From Glycomyces paridis (GTDB lineage Bacteria; Actinomycetota; Actinomycetes; Mycobacteriales; Micromonosporaceae): a DNA stretch of 64,000 nt. Location of the stretch: assembly GCF_004912155.1 (NCBI RefSeq), contig NZ_STGX01000003.1, positions 247,220 to 311,219 of the forward strand, written 5' to 3'. Shown piece after piece: positions 17,909 to 25,817 of the stretch; the stretch's first letter is position 1; each line of letters begins with the position of its first letter. A program made the position numbers and the translations under genes. The notes under the pieces are model-generated. The model did not search any database and was not told the origin of the DNA. It saw nothing but the letters and a program-made list of their open reading frames with translations.

Positions 17909-18816
17909 CGAACTTCGACCTCGGCGGCGTCATCGTCGCGACGACCCTCGCGTTCAAAGAGGACCCGAAGGCGCCCGGCGGGCTCGCGGTCGACTACGAC
18001 CGGTTCGCCGAGCACTGCGACTTCCTCATCGCGAACGGGTGCCGCGGCGTCGGCCCCAACGGCTCGCTCGGCGAGTACTCCTCGCTCACCGACGAGGAGC
18101 GGCGCAAGGTCGTCCAGGTCGCCGTCGAGACCGTCGCGGGCCGCGGCCTGGTCGTCGCGGGCGTCCACGGCGTCGGCTGGCACCAGGCCGTCCAGTGGGC
18201 CGAGCACGCGAAGGAGGACGGCGCCGACGGCGTCCTGCTGCTGCCGCCCACGATCTACCGCGCCAACCGCGCCGAGGTCGTCGAGCACTACACCCGCGTC
18301 GACGAGGTCGGCCTGCCGATCATGATGTACAACAACCCGATCGACACCAAGGTCGACCTCGTGCCCGACCTCGTCGCCGAGCTCGCCGAACTCGAGAACG
18401 TCGTGGCGATCAAGGAGTTCTCCACCGACATCCGCCGCGTCCTGGAGATCAAGGAGCGCTGCGGCATCGACGTGATCGCCGGGGCCGACGACCTCCTGTT
18501 CGAATCGCTCGTCGTCGGGGCCACCGGCTGGTTCGCCGGGTACCCCAACGCCTTCCCGCGCGAGGCCGTCGAGATCTACGACCTCGTCAAGGCCGGCGAG
18601 ATCGAGCGGGCCCGAGAGCTGTACACCGGCCTGGTCCCGGTGTTCCGCTGGGACTCCAAGACCGAGTTCGTGCAGGCCATCAAGCTCTCCATGGACATCG
18701 CCGGGAACAGCTACGGCGGCCCCACCCGCCCGCCGCGCGGCCCGCTCTCCGAGGCCCAGCGCCAGCAGGTCGCCCGCGAGACGCGACACGCCCTGGACTT
18801 CGCCGCGGCACGTTAG
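17905..18816 (+). CDS. DapA-family aldolase/deaminase, probable 1-pyrroline-4-hydroxy-2-carboxylate deaminase
   Basis: A 303-aa TIM-barrel Schiff-base enzyme. The active-site set is visible: Lys170 in VAIKEFS, Tyr142 in MMYNNP, and the carboxylate loop NGSLGEYSSLT. In the known hydroxyproline pathway a DapA homologue turns the dehydrogenase product into alpha-ketoglutaric semialdehyde plus ammonia. That is the expected role given the adjacent dehydrogenase and aldehyde dehydrogenase. Sequence alone would not separate it from other DapA-like lyases. It overlaps the previous gene by ATGA and its TAG stop ends at the outer edge of the palindrome that follows. Confidence 0.84.
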   Translation: MTNFDLGGVIVATTLAFKEDPKAPGGLAVDYDRFAEHCDFLIANGCRGVGPNGSLGEYSSLTDEERRKVVQVAVETVAGRGLVVAGVHGVGWHQAVQWAEHAKEDGADGVLLLPPTIYRANRAEVVEHYTRVDEVGLPIMMYNNPIDTKVDLVPDLVAELAELENVVAIKEFSTDIRRVLEIKERCGIDVIAGADDLLFESLVVGATGWFAGYPNAFPREAVEIYDLVKAGEIERARELYTGLVPVFRWDSKTEFVQAIKLSMDIAGNSYGGPTRPPRGPLSEAQRQQVARETRHALDFAAAR

Positions 18817-18976
18817 GGGGTCTCCGGTGAACCAGGCCGGCCGCTATCCGGCCCATTCGCCCGCTCGCTTCGTTGTCGGGTCTTCGAATACAACCCCGGT
18901 ATTCGAAGACCCTTCCGCCTCGCGAGCGAACGAATGGACTCGGATACCGACTCGCCCTGACTCACCGGACACCCCC
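18816..18976. repeat. 161-nt imperfect palindrome, MITE-like or giant mRNA hairpin
   Basis: Left arm 18816-18891 and right arm 18899-18976 are inverted copies around a 7-nt loop (18892-18898). The outer 15 nt, GGGGGTSTCCGGTGA, match 14/15. The inner 14 nt, GGGTCTTCGAATAC, match perfectly. Shared blocks TATCCG, CCATTCG and CGCTCGC lie between, so about two thirds of all positions pair. It begins at the last base of the DapA-like stop codon. No target-site duplication or open frame is evident. Confidence 0.7.
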
Positions 18977-18986
18977 TCGCCTCAAC

Positions 18987-19014
18987 CCCCGCGGCGCGAC
19001 CGGCGCCCGCGGGG
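18987..19014 (+). terminator. possible terminator between deaminase and epimerase genes
   Basis: CCCCGCGG (18987-18994) pairs perfectly with CCGCGGGG (19007-19014) across a 12-nt loop. There is no T-run. It sits only 22 nt before the epimerase start, so it could attenuate rather than end transcription. Confidence 0.4.
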
Positions 19015-19035
19015 TCCCTTCGCGAGAGGACGAAC

Positions 19036-20037
19036 ATGAGAACGACACGGCTGATCAGCGCCGTCGACTCGCACACCGAGGGGATGCCGACCCGCGTCGT
19101 CACCGGCGGCGTCGGCGTCGTCCCCGGCTCGACCATGAACGAACGGCGCCTCCACTTCATCGAGCACCTCGACGACCTGCGGAGGTTCCTCGTCAACGAG
19201 CCGCGCGGCCACGCCGCGATGAGCGGCGCGATCCTCCAGCCCTCCACCCGCGAGGACTGCGACTGGGGCGTGCTCTACATCGAGGTCTCCGGCTGCCTGC
19301 CCATGTGCGGCCACGGCACCATCGGCGTCGCCACCGTCCTGGTGGAGACCGGCATGGTCGCCGTGACCGAACCGGTCACCGAGATCCGCCTCGACACGCC
19401 CGCCGGGCCGGTCACCGCCCGCGTCGCCGTGCGCGAGGGCCGCGCCGAGTCCGTCACCATCGAGAACGTGCCCAGCTACGTCGAAGCGCTCGACACGAGC
19501 GTCGACGTGCCGGGCCTCGGCGCCGTCCCGTACTCGATGGCCTTCGGCGGGAACTTCTACGCCGTGGTCGACCTCGACGCCGTCGGACTCCCCTTCGACC
19601 GCGCCCGCCAGAACGACATCGCCGCCGCCGGACTCGCGATCATGGACGCGATCAACGAGGCCGCGCCGCCGAAGCACCCCTTCATCGAAGGGGTCGACCA
19701 CTGCCACCACGTCGAGTTCATCGCGCCCGGCTCCACGGCCGCCCACTCGCGCCACGCCATGGCCATCCACCCCGGCTGGTTCGACCGGTCCCCTTGCGGC
19801 ACCGGCACCTCCGCGCGCATGGCCGAACTGTGGGCCCGCGGCGAACTCGCCCTCGACACCGACTTCGTCAACGAGTCCTTCATCGGGTCGCGCTTCATCG
19901 GCCGCCTCGTCGCCGAGACCGACGTGGACGGCAGGCCCGCCGTGGTCCCCACCGTCACCGGCCGCGCCTGGATCACCGGCACCGCCCAGTACACGCTCGA
20001 CCCCACCGACCCGTTCCCCACCGGATTCCAGTTCTAG
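19036..20037 (+). CDS. 4-hydroxyproline 2-epimerase (proline racemase family)
   Basis: A 333-aa member of the proline racemase fold. Both catalytic residues are cysteines: Cys91 in LPMCGHGTIG and Cys254 in SPCGTGTSA. A Thr in the second place would instead mean a trans-3-hydroxyproline dehydratase. The SHTEGMPTRVVTGG start is typical of the epimerase branch. It converts trans-4-hydroxy-L-proline to cis-4-hydroxy-D-proline, the substrate of the operon B dehydrogenase. ATG 19036 follows GAGAGGA. It lies beyond the palindrome, 219 nt after the deaminase, and 8 nt before the aldehyde dehydrogenase. Confidence 0.9.
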   Translation: MRTTRLISAVDSHTEGMPTRVVTGGVGVVPGSTMNERRLHFIEHLDDLRRFLVNEPRGHAAMSGAILQPSTREDCDWGVLYIEVSGCLPMCGHGTIGVATVLVETGMVAVTEPVTEIRLDTPAGPVTARVAVREGRAESVTIENVPSYVEALDTSVDVPGLGAVPYSMAFGGNFYAVVDLDAVGLPFDRARQNDIAAAGLAIMDAINEAAPPKHPFIEGVDHCHHVEFIAPGSTAAHSRHAMAIHPGWFDRSPCGTGTSARMAELWARGELALDTDFVNESFIGSRFIGRLVAETDVDGRPAVVPTVTGRAWITGTAQYTLDPTDPFPTGFQF

Positions 20038-20045
20038 GAGCCGCA

Positions 20046-21566
20046 ATGACGCAGGACACCACGCAGCAGCACACCGCACCGGAGACCACGCCCGACCGGG
20101 TCGAAGCCGCCGCCCGCGCCGCGCACGCCGCCGCGCCCGCGCTCGCCGCGCTGCCCCCGACCGTCCGCGCCGCCGCCCTCGTCGCCCTCGCCGACCGCCT
20201 CGCCGCGAACGCCGACGACCTCGTGGCGACCGCGATGGAGGAGACCGGCCTCGCCGAGGCCCGCCTGCGCGGCGAGCTCAACCGCACCGCCGTCCAGCTG
20301 CGCCTCTTCGCCGACACCGTCCTGGACGGCGCCCACCTCGACGCCCGCATCGACTTCGCCGACCCCGACTTCGCGCTCGGCCCCCGCCCTGACGTGCGCA
20401 GCGCCAACGAACCCGTCGGCCCCGTTCTCAACTTCGCCGCCGGGAACTTCCCCTTCGCCTTCTCCGTCGCCGGCGGCGACACCGCCGCCGCGCTCGCCGC
20501 CGCGAACCCCGTCGTCGTCAAGGCCCACCCCGGCCACCCCCGCCTCGCCCGGCAGACCGCCGCGCTCGCCGCCGCCGCCCTCGAAGAGGCCGGACTCCCA
20601 ACGGGCACAATGCAACTCATCGAAGGCCAGGACGCGGGCGTCGCGATGCTGCGCCACCCCCTCGTCAAGGCCGCCTCCTTCACCGGCTCCCTGCGCGCCG
20701 GGCGCCTCCTCGCCGACATCGCCGCCGCCAGGCCCGCCCCGATCCCCTTCTACGGCGAACTCGGCAGCGTCAACCCCGTCTTCGCCACGCCCGGCGCCAT
20801 CGCCGAACGCGGCCCCGAGTTCGCCGCGGGCCTCGTCGCCAGCGTCAGCGGCTCCGCGGGCCAACTCTGCACCAAACCCGGCCTCGTCTTCCTCCCCGCC
20901 GGGCACGGCCTCGACGCCGCCATCGCCGACGCCGCCGCCGCGGTGGGGGAGCACCGGATGCTCGACCCGCGCATCGCCGAGCACTACACCGCCGGCCGCG
21001 AGGCGATCCTCTCCGCCGCGGGCGTGCGCTTCATCGCCCCCGGCTCGATCCGCACCGACGAGCACGGCCAGGGCTGGGCGACGCCCACGATCCTCGCCGT
21101 CCCCCTCGACGTCTTCCGCCCCCACCCCGACGCACTGCTCACCGAATGCTTCGGCCCCATAGCGATCCTCGTCGAATCCCCTGCGGACACCGACTACGCC
21201 GACCTCCTGGAGACCCTCTTCGAAGGCGAGCTCACCGTCACCGTCCACCGCACCGACCGCGAGGACATCACCGCCCTCGCCCGCGCCGCCGCCCGCCGCG
21301 CCGGACGCGTCCTCTTCGACGGCTGGCCCACCGGCGTCGCCGTCACCCCCGCCATGCGCCACGGCGGCCCCTGGCCCGCCACCACCAATGGCGGCACCAG
21401 CGTCGGCACCGCCGCCATCGCCCGCTTCCTGCGCGGCGTCGCCTACCAGAACGCCCCCGCCGACGTCCTCCCCGCGCCCCTGCGCGACGACAACCCCTGG
21501 GGCGTACCGCAGCGCATCGCACCCGCGGGCGAGTCCGCGGGCTGGGGGGACCGCGCCCGCGCCTGA
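20046..21566 (+). CDS. alpha-ketoglutaric semialdehyde dehydrogenase type aldehyde dehydrogenase
   Basis: A 506-aa NAD(P)+-dependent dehydrogenase. Catalytic Cys275 lies in SAGQLCTKPG and general-base Glu238 in YGELGSVNPV. The cofactor site reads FAAGNFPFAFSVAGGDTAAA (20 residues), the form seen in the hydroxyproline-type KGSA dehydrogenases rather than in common ALDHs. It would oxidise alpha-ketoglutaric semialdehyde to alpha-ketoglutarate, feeding the TCA cycle and completing the pathway. The start, ATG 20046, comes after TAGGAG of the epimerase end, so the two are co-translated. Confidence 0.88.
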   Translation: MTQDTTQQHTAPETTPDRVEAAARAAHAAAPALAALPPTVRAAALVALADRLAANADDLVATAMEETGLAEARLRGELNRTAVQLRLFADTVLDGAHLDARIDFADPDFALGPRPDVRSANEPVGPVLNFAAGNFPFAFSVAGGDTAAALAAANPVVVKAHPGHPRLARQTAALAAAALEEAGLPTGTMQLIEGQDAGVAMLRHPLVKAASFTGSLRAGRLLADIAAARPAPIPFYGELGSVNPVFATPGAIAERGPEFAAGLVASVSGSAGQLCTKPGLVFLPAGHGLDAAIADAAAAVGEHRMLDPRIAEHYTAGREAILSAAGVRFIAPGSIRTDEHGQGWATPTILAVPLDVFRPHPDALLTECFGPIAILVESPADTDYADLLETLFEGELTVTVHRTDREDITALARAAARRAGRVLFDGWPTGVAVTPAMRHGGPWPATTNGGTSVGTAAIARFLRGVAYQNAPADVLPAPLRDDNPWGVPQRIAPAGESAGWGDRARA

Positions 21567-21572
21567 CACCGG

Positions 21573-21578
21573 TATGGT
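21573..21578 (+). promoter_or_regulatory. -10 box, probably giving a leaderless mRNA
   Basis: TATGGT lies 6 nt before GTG 21585. A transcript would start at or next to the start codon, which has no ribosome site. Confidence 0.45.
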
Positions 21579-21584
21579 GACCGA

Positions 21585-22445
21585 GTGGCGAACGAGACGA
21601 TGCGAGCGAACTGGACCGAAGGAGCCGCCGGCTGGGTGGCGAACGAGGCGGTCTACGACGCCGTCTTCGGCCCGGTCACGAGGGCGATCCTCGACGCCGC
21701 CGCACCGGCACCCGGACTGCGCGTCCTCGACGTCGGCTGCGGCACCGGCACCCTCCTCGCCGCGACCGACGCCGCGGGCGCCGCAGCCGTCGGCGTCGAC
21801 ATCTCGGCGACCATGGCCGAGGCCGCCTCGCGCCGCGTCCCGGGCGCCACCGTCATCGTCGAGGACGCCCAGACCGCCGACCTCCTCGCCGCCGCCCCCG
21901 GCACCCCCTTCGACCGCGTCGTCTCCCGCTTCGGCGTCATGTTCTTCGACGACCCCGTCGCCGCCTTCGCCAACCTCCGCGCCGCCTGCGCCCCCGGCGC
22001 CCGCCTCGTGTTCGCCTGCTGGCGAGGCGAAGCCGAGAACCCCGTCTTCACCGCGGGCACGCGCGTCCTCGCCGCCCGCCTCGACCCCCCGCCCGCCCCG
22101 GAAGCCCCCGGCGAACCCGGCCCCATGGCCTTCGCCGAGTCCGACCGGACCGCCGCGATCCTCAAGGCCGCCGGATGGGACGGCATCGCCGTCGACGCCT
22201 TCGACTTCCTCCTCGACTACGGCTTCGACGGCGGCGACGGCGTCGAGCAGCGCATCGCGGGCGTCCTCGCCGGGCGCACCGGACGCCTCGCCCAGGAGCA
22301 GCTCCGCCCGGCACTCGGCGACGACGCCTGGGAGTCGCTCGTCGACGAGGTCCGCGCCGACCTCGACGCCTTCGTCATCGACGGCGCGGTCCGCTTCCCC
22401 GGCGCCGTCTGGCTGGTCAGCGCCACCAACCCCGGCCCCGCCTGA
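21585..22445 (+). CDS. class I SAM-dependent methyltransferase
   Basis: A 286-aa UbiE/COQ5-like methyltransferase. Motif I is VLDVGCGTGTLLAATDAAG, motif II ends AVGVDIS, and motif IV is VVSRFGVMFFDDP. The last 90 residues are a cap-type extension with SESDRTAAIL-like helices. The substrate is unknown. GTG 21585 is preferred because of the -10 box just upstream; ATG 21600 is an alternative five codons in. It is a separate unit from the hydroxyproline genes, 18 nt after them. Confidence 0.83.
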   Translation: MANETMRANWTEGAAGWVANEAVYDAVFGPVTRAILDAAAPAPGLRVLDVGCGTGTLLAATDAAGAAAVGVDISATMAEAASRRVPGATVIVEDAQTADLLAAAPGTPFDRVVSRFGVMFFDDPVAAFANLRAACAPGARLVFACWRGEAENPVFTAGTRVLAARLDPPPAPEAPGEPGPMAFAESDRTAAILKAAGWDGIAVDAFDFLLDYGFDGGDGVEQRIAGVLAGRTGRLAQEQLRPALGDDAWESLVDEVRADLDAFVIDGAVRFPGAVWLVSATNPGPA

Positions 22446-22517
22446 CCGAATCCCCGCACACGCCTCCCGCGTTGTGATCCGGGCGCCGTCACCGTGCAAG
22501 TCCCTGCCGGCAGCCGC

Positions 22518-22613
22518 TATCCTCGTCCGCATGGACGATTCACCCAGTCATAAACCCTGGCTCACCTCGGGGCGGCCAATGCCGGTTCCGGCCATGCAGC
22601 AGCGAGGTGAGCG
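22518..22613 (+). promoter_or_regulatory. promoter and ribosome-site-sequestering leader of the CNNM genes
   Basis: A -10 box TATCCT (22518-22523) implies a leader of about 84 nt. CTCACCTCG (22561-22569) is perfectly complementary to CGAGGTGAG (22603-22611), which contains the ribosome-binding site of TTG 22614. A small GCCG-GTTC-CGGC hairpin (22581-22592) lies inside the loop. The fold would block translation unless opened, as in metal-sensing or thermosensing leaders. No known riboswitch class was recognised. Confidence 0.5.
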
Positions 22614-23981
22614 TTGAGCACGGAAGTCTGGGGCCTCCTCGCCGGTGTGGTGCTGACCATCGGCACCGGACTGTTCGTAGCCTCCGAATTCGCACTGGTC
22701 AATCTCGACCGGCCCGAGCTCGAACGCCGCCAAGAGCGCGGCGAGAAGGGCCTCGGCCCGAGCATCAAGGCCCTCAAGGTGACCTCCACCCACCTCTCGG
22801 GCGCCCAGTTGGGCATCACCCTCACCACCCTCCTCGCCGGGTACACGTTCGAGCCCGCGATCAGCTCGCTCCTGCGCGAACCCCTCATCGGCCTCGGCGT
22901 CACCGAATCCGCGGTCGGCGCGATCGGCGCCGTCGTCGGGGTCACCCTCGCCACCCTCTTCTCCATGATCCTGGGCGAACTCGTGCCCAAGAACTTCGCG
23001 CTGGCGGTCCCGCTGGCGACCGCGAAGCTCGTGGTCCCGTTCCAGCTCGGCTTCACCTTCGTGTTCAAGCCGGTCATCGTGCTGTTCAACGGCACCGCGA
23101 ACCGGGTCATCCGGTCGATGGGCATCGAGCCGAAGGAGGAGCTCTCGGGGGCGCGCAGCGCCGAAGAGCTCGGCTTCCTCATCCGGCGCTCGGCCACCGA
23201 GGGCTCGCTCGACCGCGACGAGGCGGTCATGCTCCACCGCACCCTGACCTTCTCCTCTCACACCGCCGCCGAGGTCATGACCCCGCGCGTGCGGGCGGTG
23301 ACGCTCGACCGGACCGCGACCGCCGCCGACGTGATCGCCGAGGCGGCCCGGACCGGGCACTCCCGGTTCCCCGTCCTCGGCGAGGACGTGGACGACGTCA
23401 TCGGCGTGGCCCACGTCAAGACCGCCTACGCCGTCGAGTTCGGCGAGCGGGCCTCGGCGCCGGTCACCGACCTCATGTCCGTGCCGCTCAAGGTCCCCGA
23501 GACCGCCGGGGTCGGCTCCCTGCTCGGCACGCTGCGCGGGCGGGGCTTCCAGATCGCCGTCGTCATCGACGAGCACGGCGGCACCGCCGGGATCGTCACT
23601 CTCGAAGACCTCGTGGAGGAACTGCTCGGCGAGGTCCACGACGAGCACGACCGGCGCCAGAACCTCATCGCCAAGACCGGCGACGCGGCGGTCTTCGCCG
23701 GGTCGCTGCGCCCCGACGAGCTCTGGGAGCGCGCCGGCATCCGCATCCCCGAAGGGGAGGACTACGAGACCGCGGCCGGGTTCGTGCTCGACGCCCTCGA
23801 ACACATCCCGGCGCTCGGCGAGGAGGTCCGCCTCGACCGCGGCGTGCTCCGCGTCGACCGCGTGACCGGCTCGCGCATCGACCGGCTGCGCTACGTCCCC
23901 GACGACCCCGCCACCGACCCCGCCTTCGGCGGGACCCGCGAGCGGATACTGGAAACCTTCGAGCAGGAGGCCGACCGATGA
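22614..23981 (+). CDS. CNNM/CorC-type membrane protein (hemolysin family, DUF21-CBS), first copy
   Basis: A 455-aa integral membrane protein. It has an N-terminal DUF21 domain with about four helices (first LLAGVVLTIGTGLFVASEFALV), then a paired CBS module (DVIGVAHVKTAYAVEF and GFQIAVVIDEHGGTAGIVTLEDLVEELLGE), and a C-terminal CorC/HlyC domain (AVFAGSLRPDELWERAGI). Family members export Mg2+/Co2+ or regulate cation balance. TTG 22614 is the start, with GAGGTGA just upstream but locked in a hairpin. The gene ends in an ATGA overlap with a second family member. Confidence 0.9.
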   Translation: MSTEVWGLLAGVVLTIGTGLFVASEFALVNLDRPELERRQERGEKGLGPSIKALKVTSTHLSGAQLGITLTTLLAGYTFEPAISSLLREPLIGLGVTESAVGAIGAVVGVTLATLFSMILGELVPKNFALAVPLATAKLVVPFQLGFTFVFKPVIVLFNGTANRVIRSMGIEPKEELSGARSAEELGFLIRRSATEGSLDRDEAVMLHRTLTFSSHTAAEVMTPRVRAVTLDRTATAADVIAEAARTGHSRFPVLGEDVDDVIGVAHVKTAYAVEFGERASAPVTDLMSVPLKVPETAGVGSLLGTLRGRGFQIAVVIDEHGGTAGIVTLEDLVEELLGEVHDEHDRRQNLIAKTGDAAVFAGSLRPDELWERAGIRIPEGEDYETAAGFVLDALEHIPALGEEVRLDRGVLRVDRVTGSRIDRLRYVPDDPATDPAFGGTRERILETFEQEADR

Positions 23982-25018
23982 GCGAGTACCTTCCCGGCCT
24001 CGTGTGGCTGGTCGTCCTGCTGGCGGCCAACGCGTTCTTCGTTGGCGCCGAGTTCGCCGTCATCTCCGCGCGCCGCTCGCAGATCGAGCCGCGCGCCGCC
24101 GCGGGCAGCCGCGCCGCGCGGACCACGCTGTGGGCCATGGAGCACGCGACGCTCATGCTGGCGACGAGCCAGCTGGGCATCACCGTGTGCTCGCTGGTGA
24201 TCCTCAACGTCTCCGAACCGGCCATCCACCACCTGCTCGAATACCCGCTGGGCTGGACCGGGCTCACGCCCGGCGCCGTCACCGGCATCGCGTTCGCCGT
24301 GGCGCTGCTGCTGGTGACGTTCCTGCACGTCGTGTTCGGCGAGATGATCCCCAAGAACCTCGCGTTCTCGGTGCCCGACCGGGCCGCGCTGCTCCTGGCG
24401 CCGCCGCTGGTGTTCGTCTCCAAACTGGTCCGGCCCGTCATCTGGGCGCTGAACGCCGTCGCCAACGGCGCGCTGCGGCTCTTCCGGGTCGAGCCGAAGG
24501 ACGAGGCCCAGAGCGCGTACACCATCGACGAGGTCGCGACCATCGTCGAGGAGTCGCAGCGCGAGGGCACCCTCGTGGACGACTCCGGGACGCTCACCGC
24601 CGCGTTCGAGTTCACCGAGAAGACGGTGGCCGACGTCGAAGTGCCCCTCGCCGACCTGGTCGTGCTGCCGCAGGGCGCGACGCCGCGCCAGGTCCGCCAG
24701 GCCGTCGCCGACAGCGGCTACTCCCGCTACGTCGTCGAGGGCGCGGACGGGGCGCCGCGCTCCTACCTGCACCTCAAGGACGTGCTCGACCTGACCGGCC
24801 CCGACGCGCTCGACCGGCCGATCCCGGCCGACCGGCTCCGCGACCTCCCGGCGGTCGCCGCGGACGCCGAGCTGGAGGACGCCCTGGCGCGCATCCGGGC
24901 CGAGGGCGCCCACGTCGCCAGCGTGACCGGCGCCGGCGGCACCGTCACCGGGATGCTGTTCCTCGAAGACATCATCGAGGAGCTCATCGGCGAGGTCCAG
25001 GACGCGGCCAGCGCCTGA
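23978..25018 (+). CDS. CNNM/CorC-type membrane protein, second copy
   Basis: A 346-aa paralogue of the preceding gene. DUF21 helices (LVWLVVLLAANAFFVGAEFAVI first) are followed by a CBS pair (YSRYVVEGADGAPRSYLHLKD and VTGMLFLEDIIEELIGEV). It stops just after the CBS pair, so it lacks the C-terminal CorC/HlyC domain of its partner. The two probably form a heteromeric transporter; this tandem arrangement is common in actinobacteria. It overlaps the first copy by ATGA and is followed by a strong terminator. Confidence 0.9.
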   Translation: MSEYLPGLVWLVVLLAANAFFVGAEFAVISARRSQIEPRAAAGSRAARTTLWAMEHATLMLATSQLGITVCSLVILNVSEPAIHHLLEYPLGWTGLTPGAVTGIAFAVALLLVTFLHVVFGEMIPKNLAFSVPDRAALLLAPPLVFVSKLVRPVIWALNAVANGALRLFRVEPKDEAQSAYTIDEVATIVEESQREGTLVDDSGTLTAAFEFTEKTVADVEVPLADLVVLPQGATPRQVRQAVADSGYSRYVVEGADGAPRSYLHLKDVLDLTGPDALDRPIPADRLRDLPAVAADAELEDALARIRAEGAHVASVTGAGGTVTGMLFLEDIIEELIGEVQDAASA

Positions 25019-25020
25019 TT

Positions 25021-25058
25021 CGCGTGTGCCCGCGGCCGCGAGGCCGCGGGCACACGCG
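25021..25058 (+). terminator. strong hairpin terminator after the CNNM pair
   Basis: A perfect 17-bp stem (25021-25037 with 25042-25058) closes on a GCGA tetraloop. No T-run follows. Confidence 0.75.
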
Positions 25059-25148
25059 CGACGGTTGGCACGCTCTGGGGATTCTGGGGCTCGGCGGCGC
25101 TCGTAGAGTCGGGTGCACCAGGACGAAGCGCAACCGGAGGAGAGACCC

Positions 25149-25763
25149 ATGAGCGAGTACGACGACACCGCGTACGAGGCCGACACCGCCCCCGAGGAGG
25201 AGATCCCCGTCGAGGACGAGACCGCCGGCACCGGGCTCTCCACCGTGGAGGAGGTCTTCGACCTCGACGGCGACGGCTACGCGGACAGCACGATCACCGC
25301 CGACGGCGTCACCTACATCGACACCGACGGCGACGGCCAGGCCGACGCGATCGCCACCGACGTCGACGGCGACGGCATCTCGGACGAGGTCCTGGTGGAC
25401 CTCGACGGCGACGGCTCCTTCGAGACGATCATCTCCGAGTCCGACGGCGACGGCCGGGCCGACACCTTCGAGTCCGACACCGACGGCGACGGGTACACCG
25501 ACCAGGTCTCCTACGACACCGACGGCGACGGCGTGATCAACCAGGTCCTCACGGACACGAACGGCGACGGCATCGCCGACGTCGCGGCCACCGACTACGA
25601 CGGCGACGGGTTCGTCGACGAGATCGAGATCGACTCGGACGCCGACGGCGTGGTCGACACGGTCCTCACCGACACCGACGGGGACGGCTTCCTCGACACG
25701 GTCGCCACCGAGTCCACCCCGCTGGGCGACTCGTTCCAGTCCCAGACCGGCCAGGTCATCTGA
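25149..25763 (+). CDS. acidic protein of eleven DxDGDGxxD calcium-type repeats
   Basis: A 204-aa, strongly acidic protein. After a 35-residue Glu/Asp-rich N-terminus come eleven motifs about 10-14 residues apart: DLDGDGYAD, DTDGDGQAD, DVDGDGISD, DLDGDGSFE, ESDGDGRAD, DTDGDGYTD, DTDGDGVIN, DTNGDGIAD, DYDGDGFVD, DSDADGVVD, DTDGDGFLD. These resemble thrombospondin type-3, dockerin or EF-hand loops, each able to hold Ca2+. I see no signal peptide or membrane helix, so it seems cytoplasmic or non-classically exported. ATG 25149 follows GGAGGAGAG. It is a single-gene unit between two terminators. Function unknown; Ca2+ storage or buffering is a guess. Confidence 0.82.
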   Translation: MSEYDDTAYEADTAPEEEIPVEDETAGTGLSTVEEVFDLDGDGYADSTITADGVTYIDTDGDGQADAIATDVDGDGISDEVLVDLDGDGSFETIISESDGDGRADTFESDTDGDGYTDQVSYDTDGDGVINQVLTDTNGDGIADVAATDYDGDGFVDEIEIDSDADGVVDTVLTDTDGDGFLDTVATESTPLGDSFQSQTGQVI

Positions 25764-25779
25764 CCCGCAACGGCTTCCA

Positions 25780-25809
25780 GGCCCGGGTCCCCGCGAGGGG
25801 ACCCGGGCC
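25780..25809. terminator. bidirectional terminator
   Basis: A perfect 13-bp stem (25780-25792 with 25797-25809) and GCGA loop lie between the ends of the convergent repeat-protein and LacI genes. Confidence 0.75.
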
Positions 25810-25817
25810 GCATTCGT

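Noticed and set aside
18816-18976. T-box or known metabolite riboswitch in the palindrome
   Set aside because: No conserved riboswitch core recognised; the structure is one long inverted repeat rather than a multi-helix junction.
25265-25705. Regularly spaced near-identical DNA repeats that could suggest a CRISPR array
   Set aside because: The period follows codons of DxDGDGxxD motifs in one open frame; spacers are not unique sequences of constant length.
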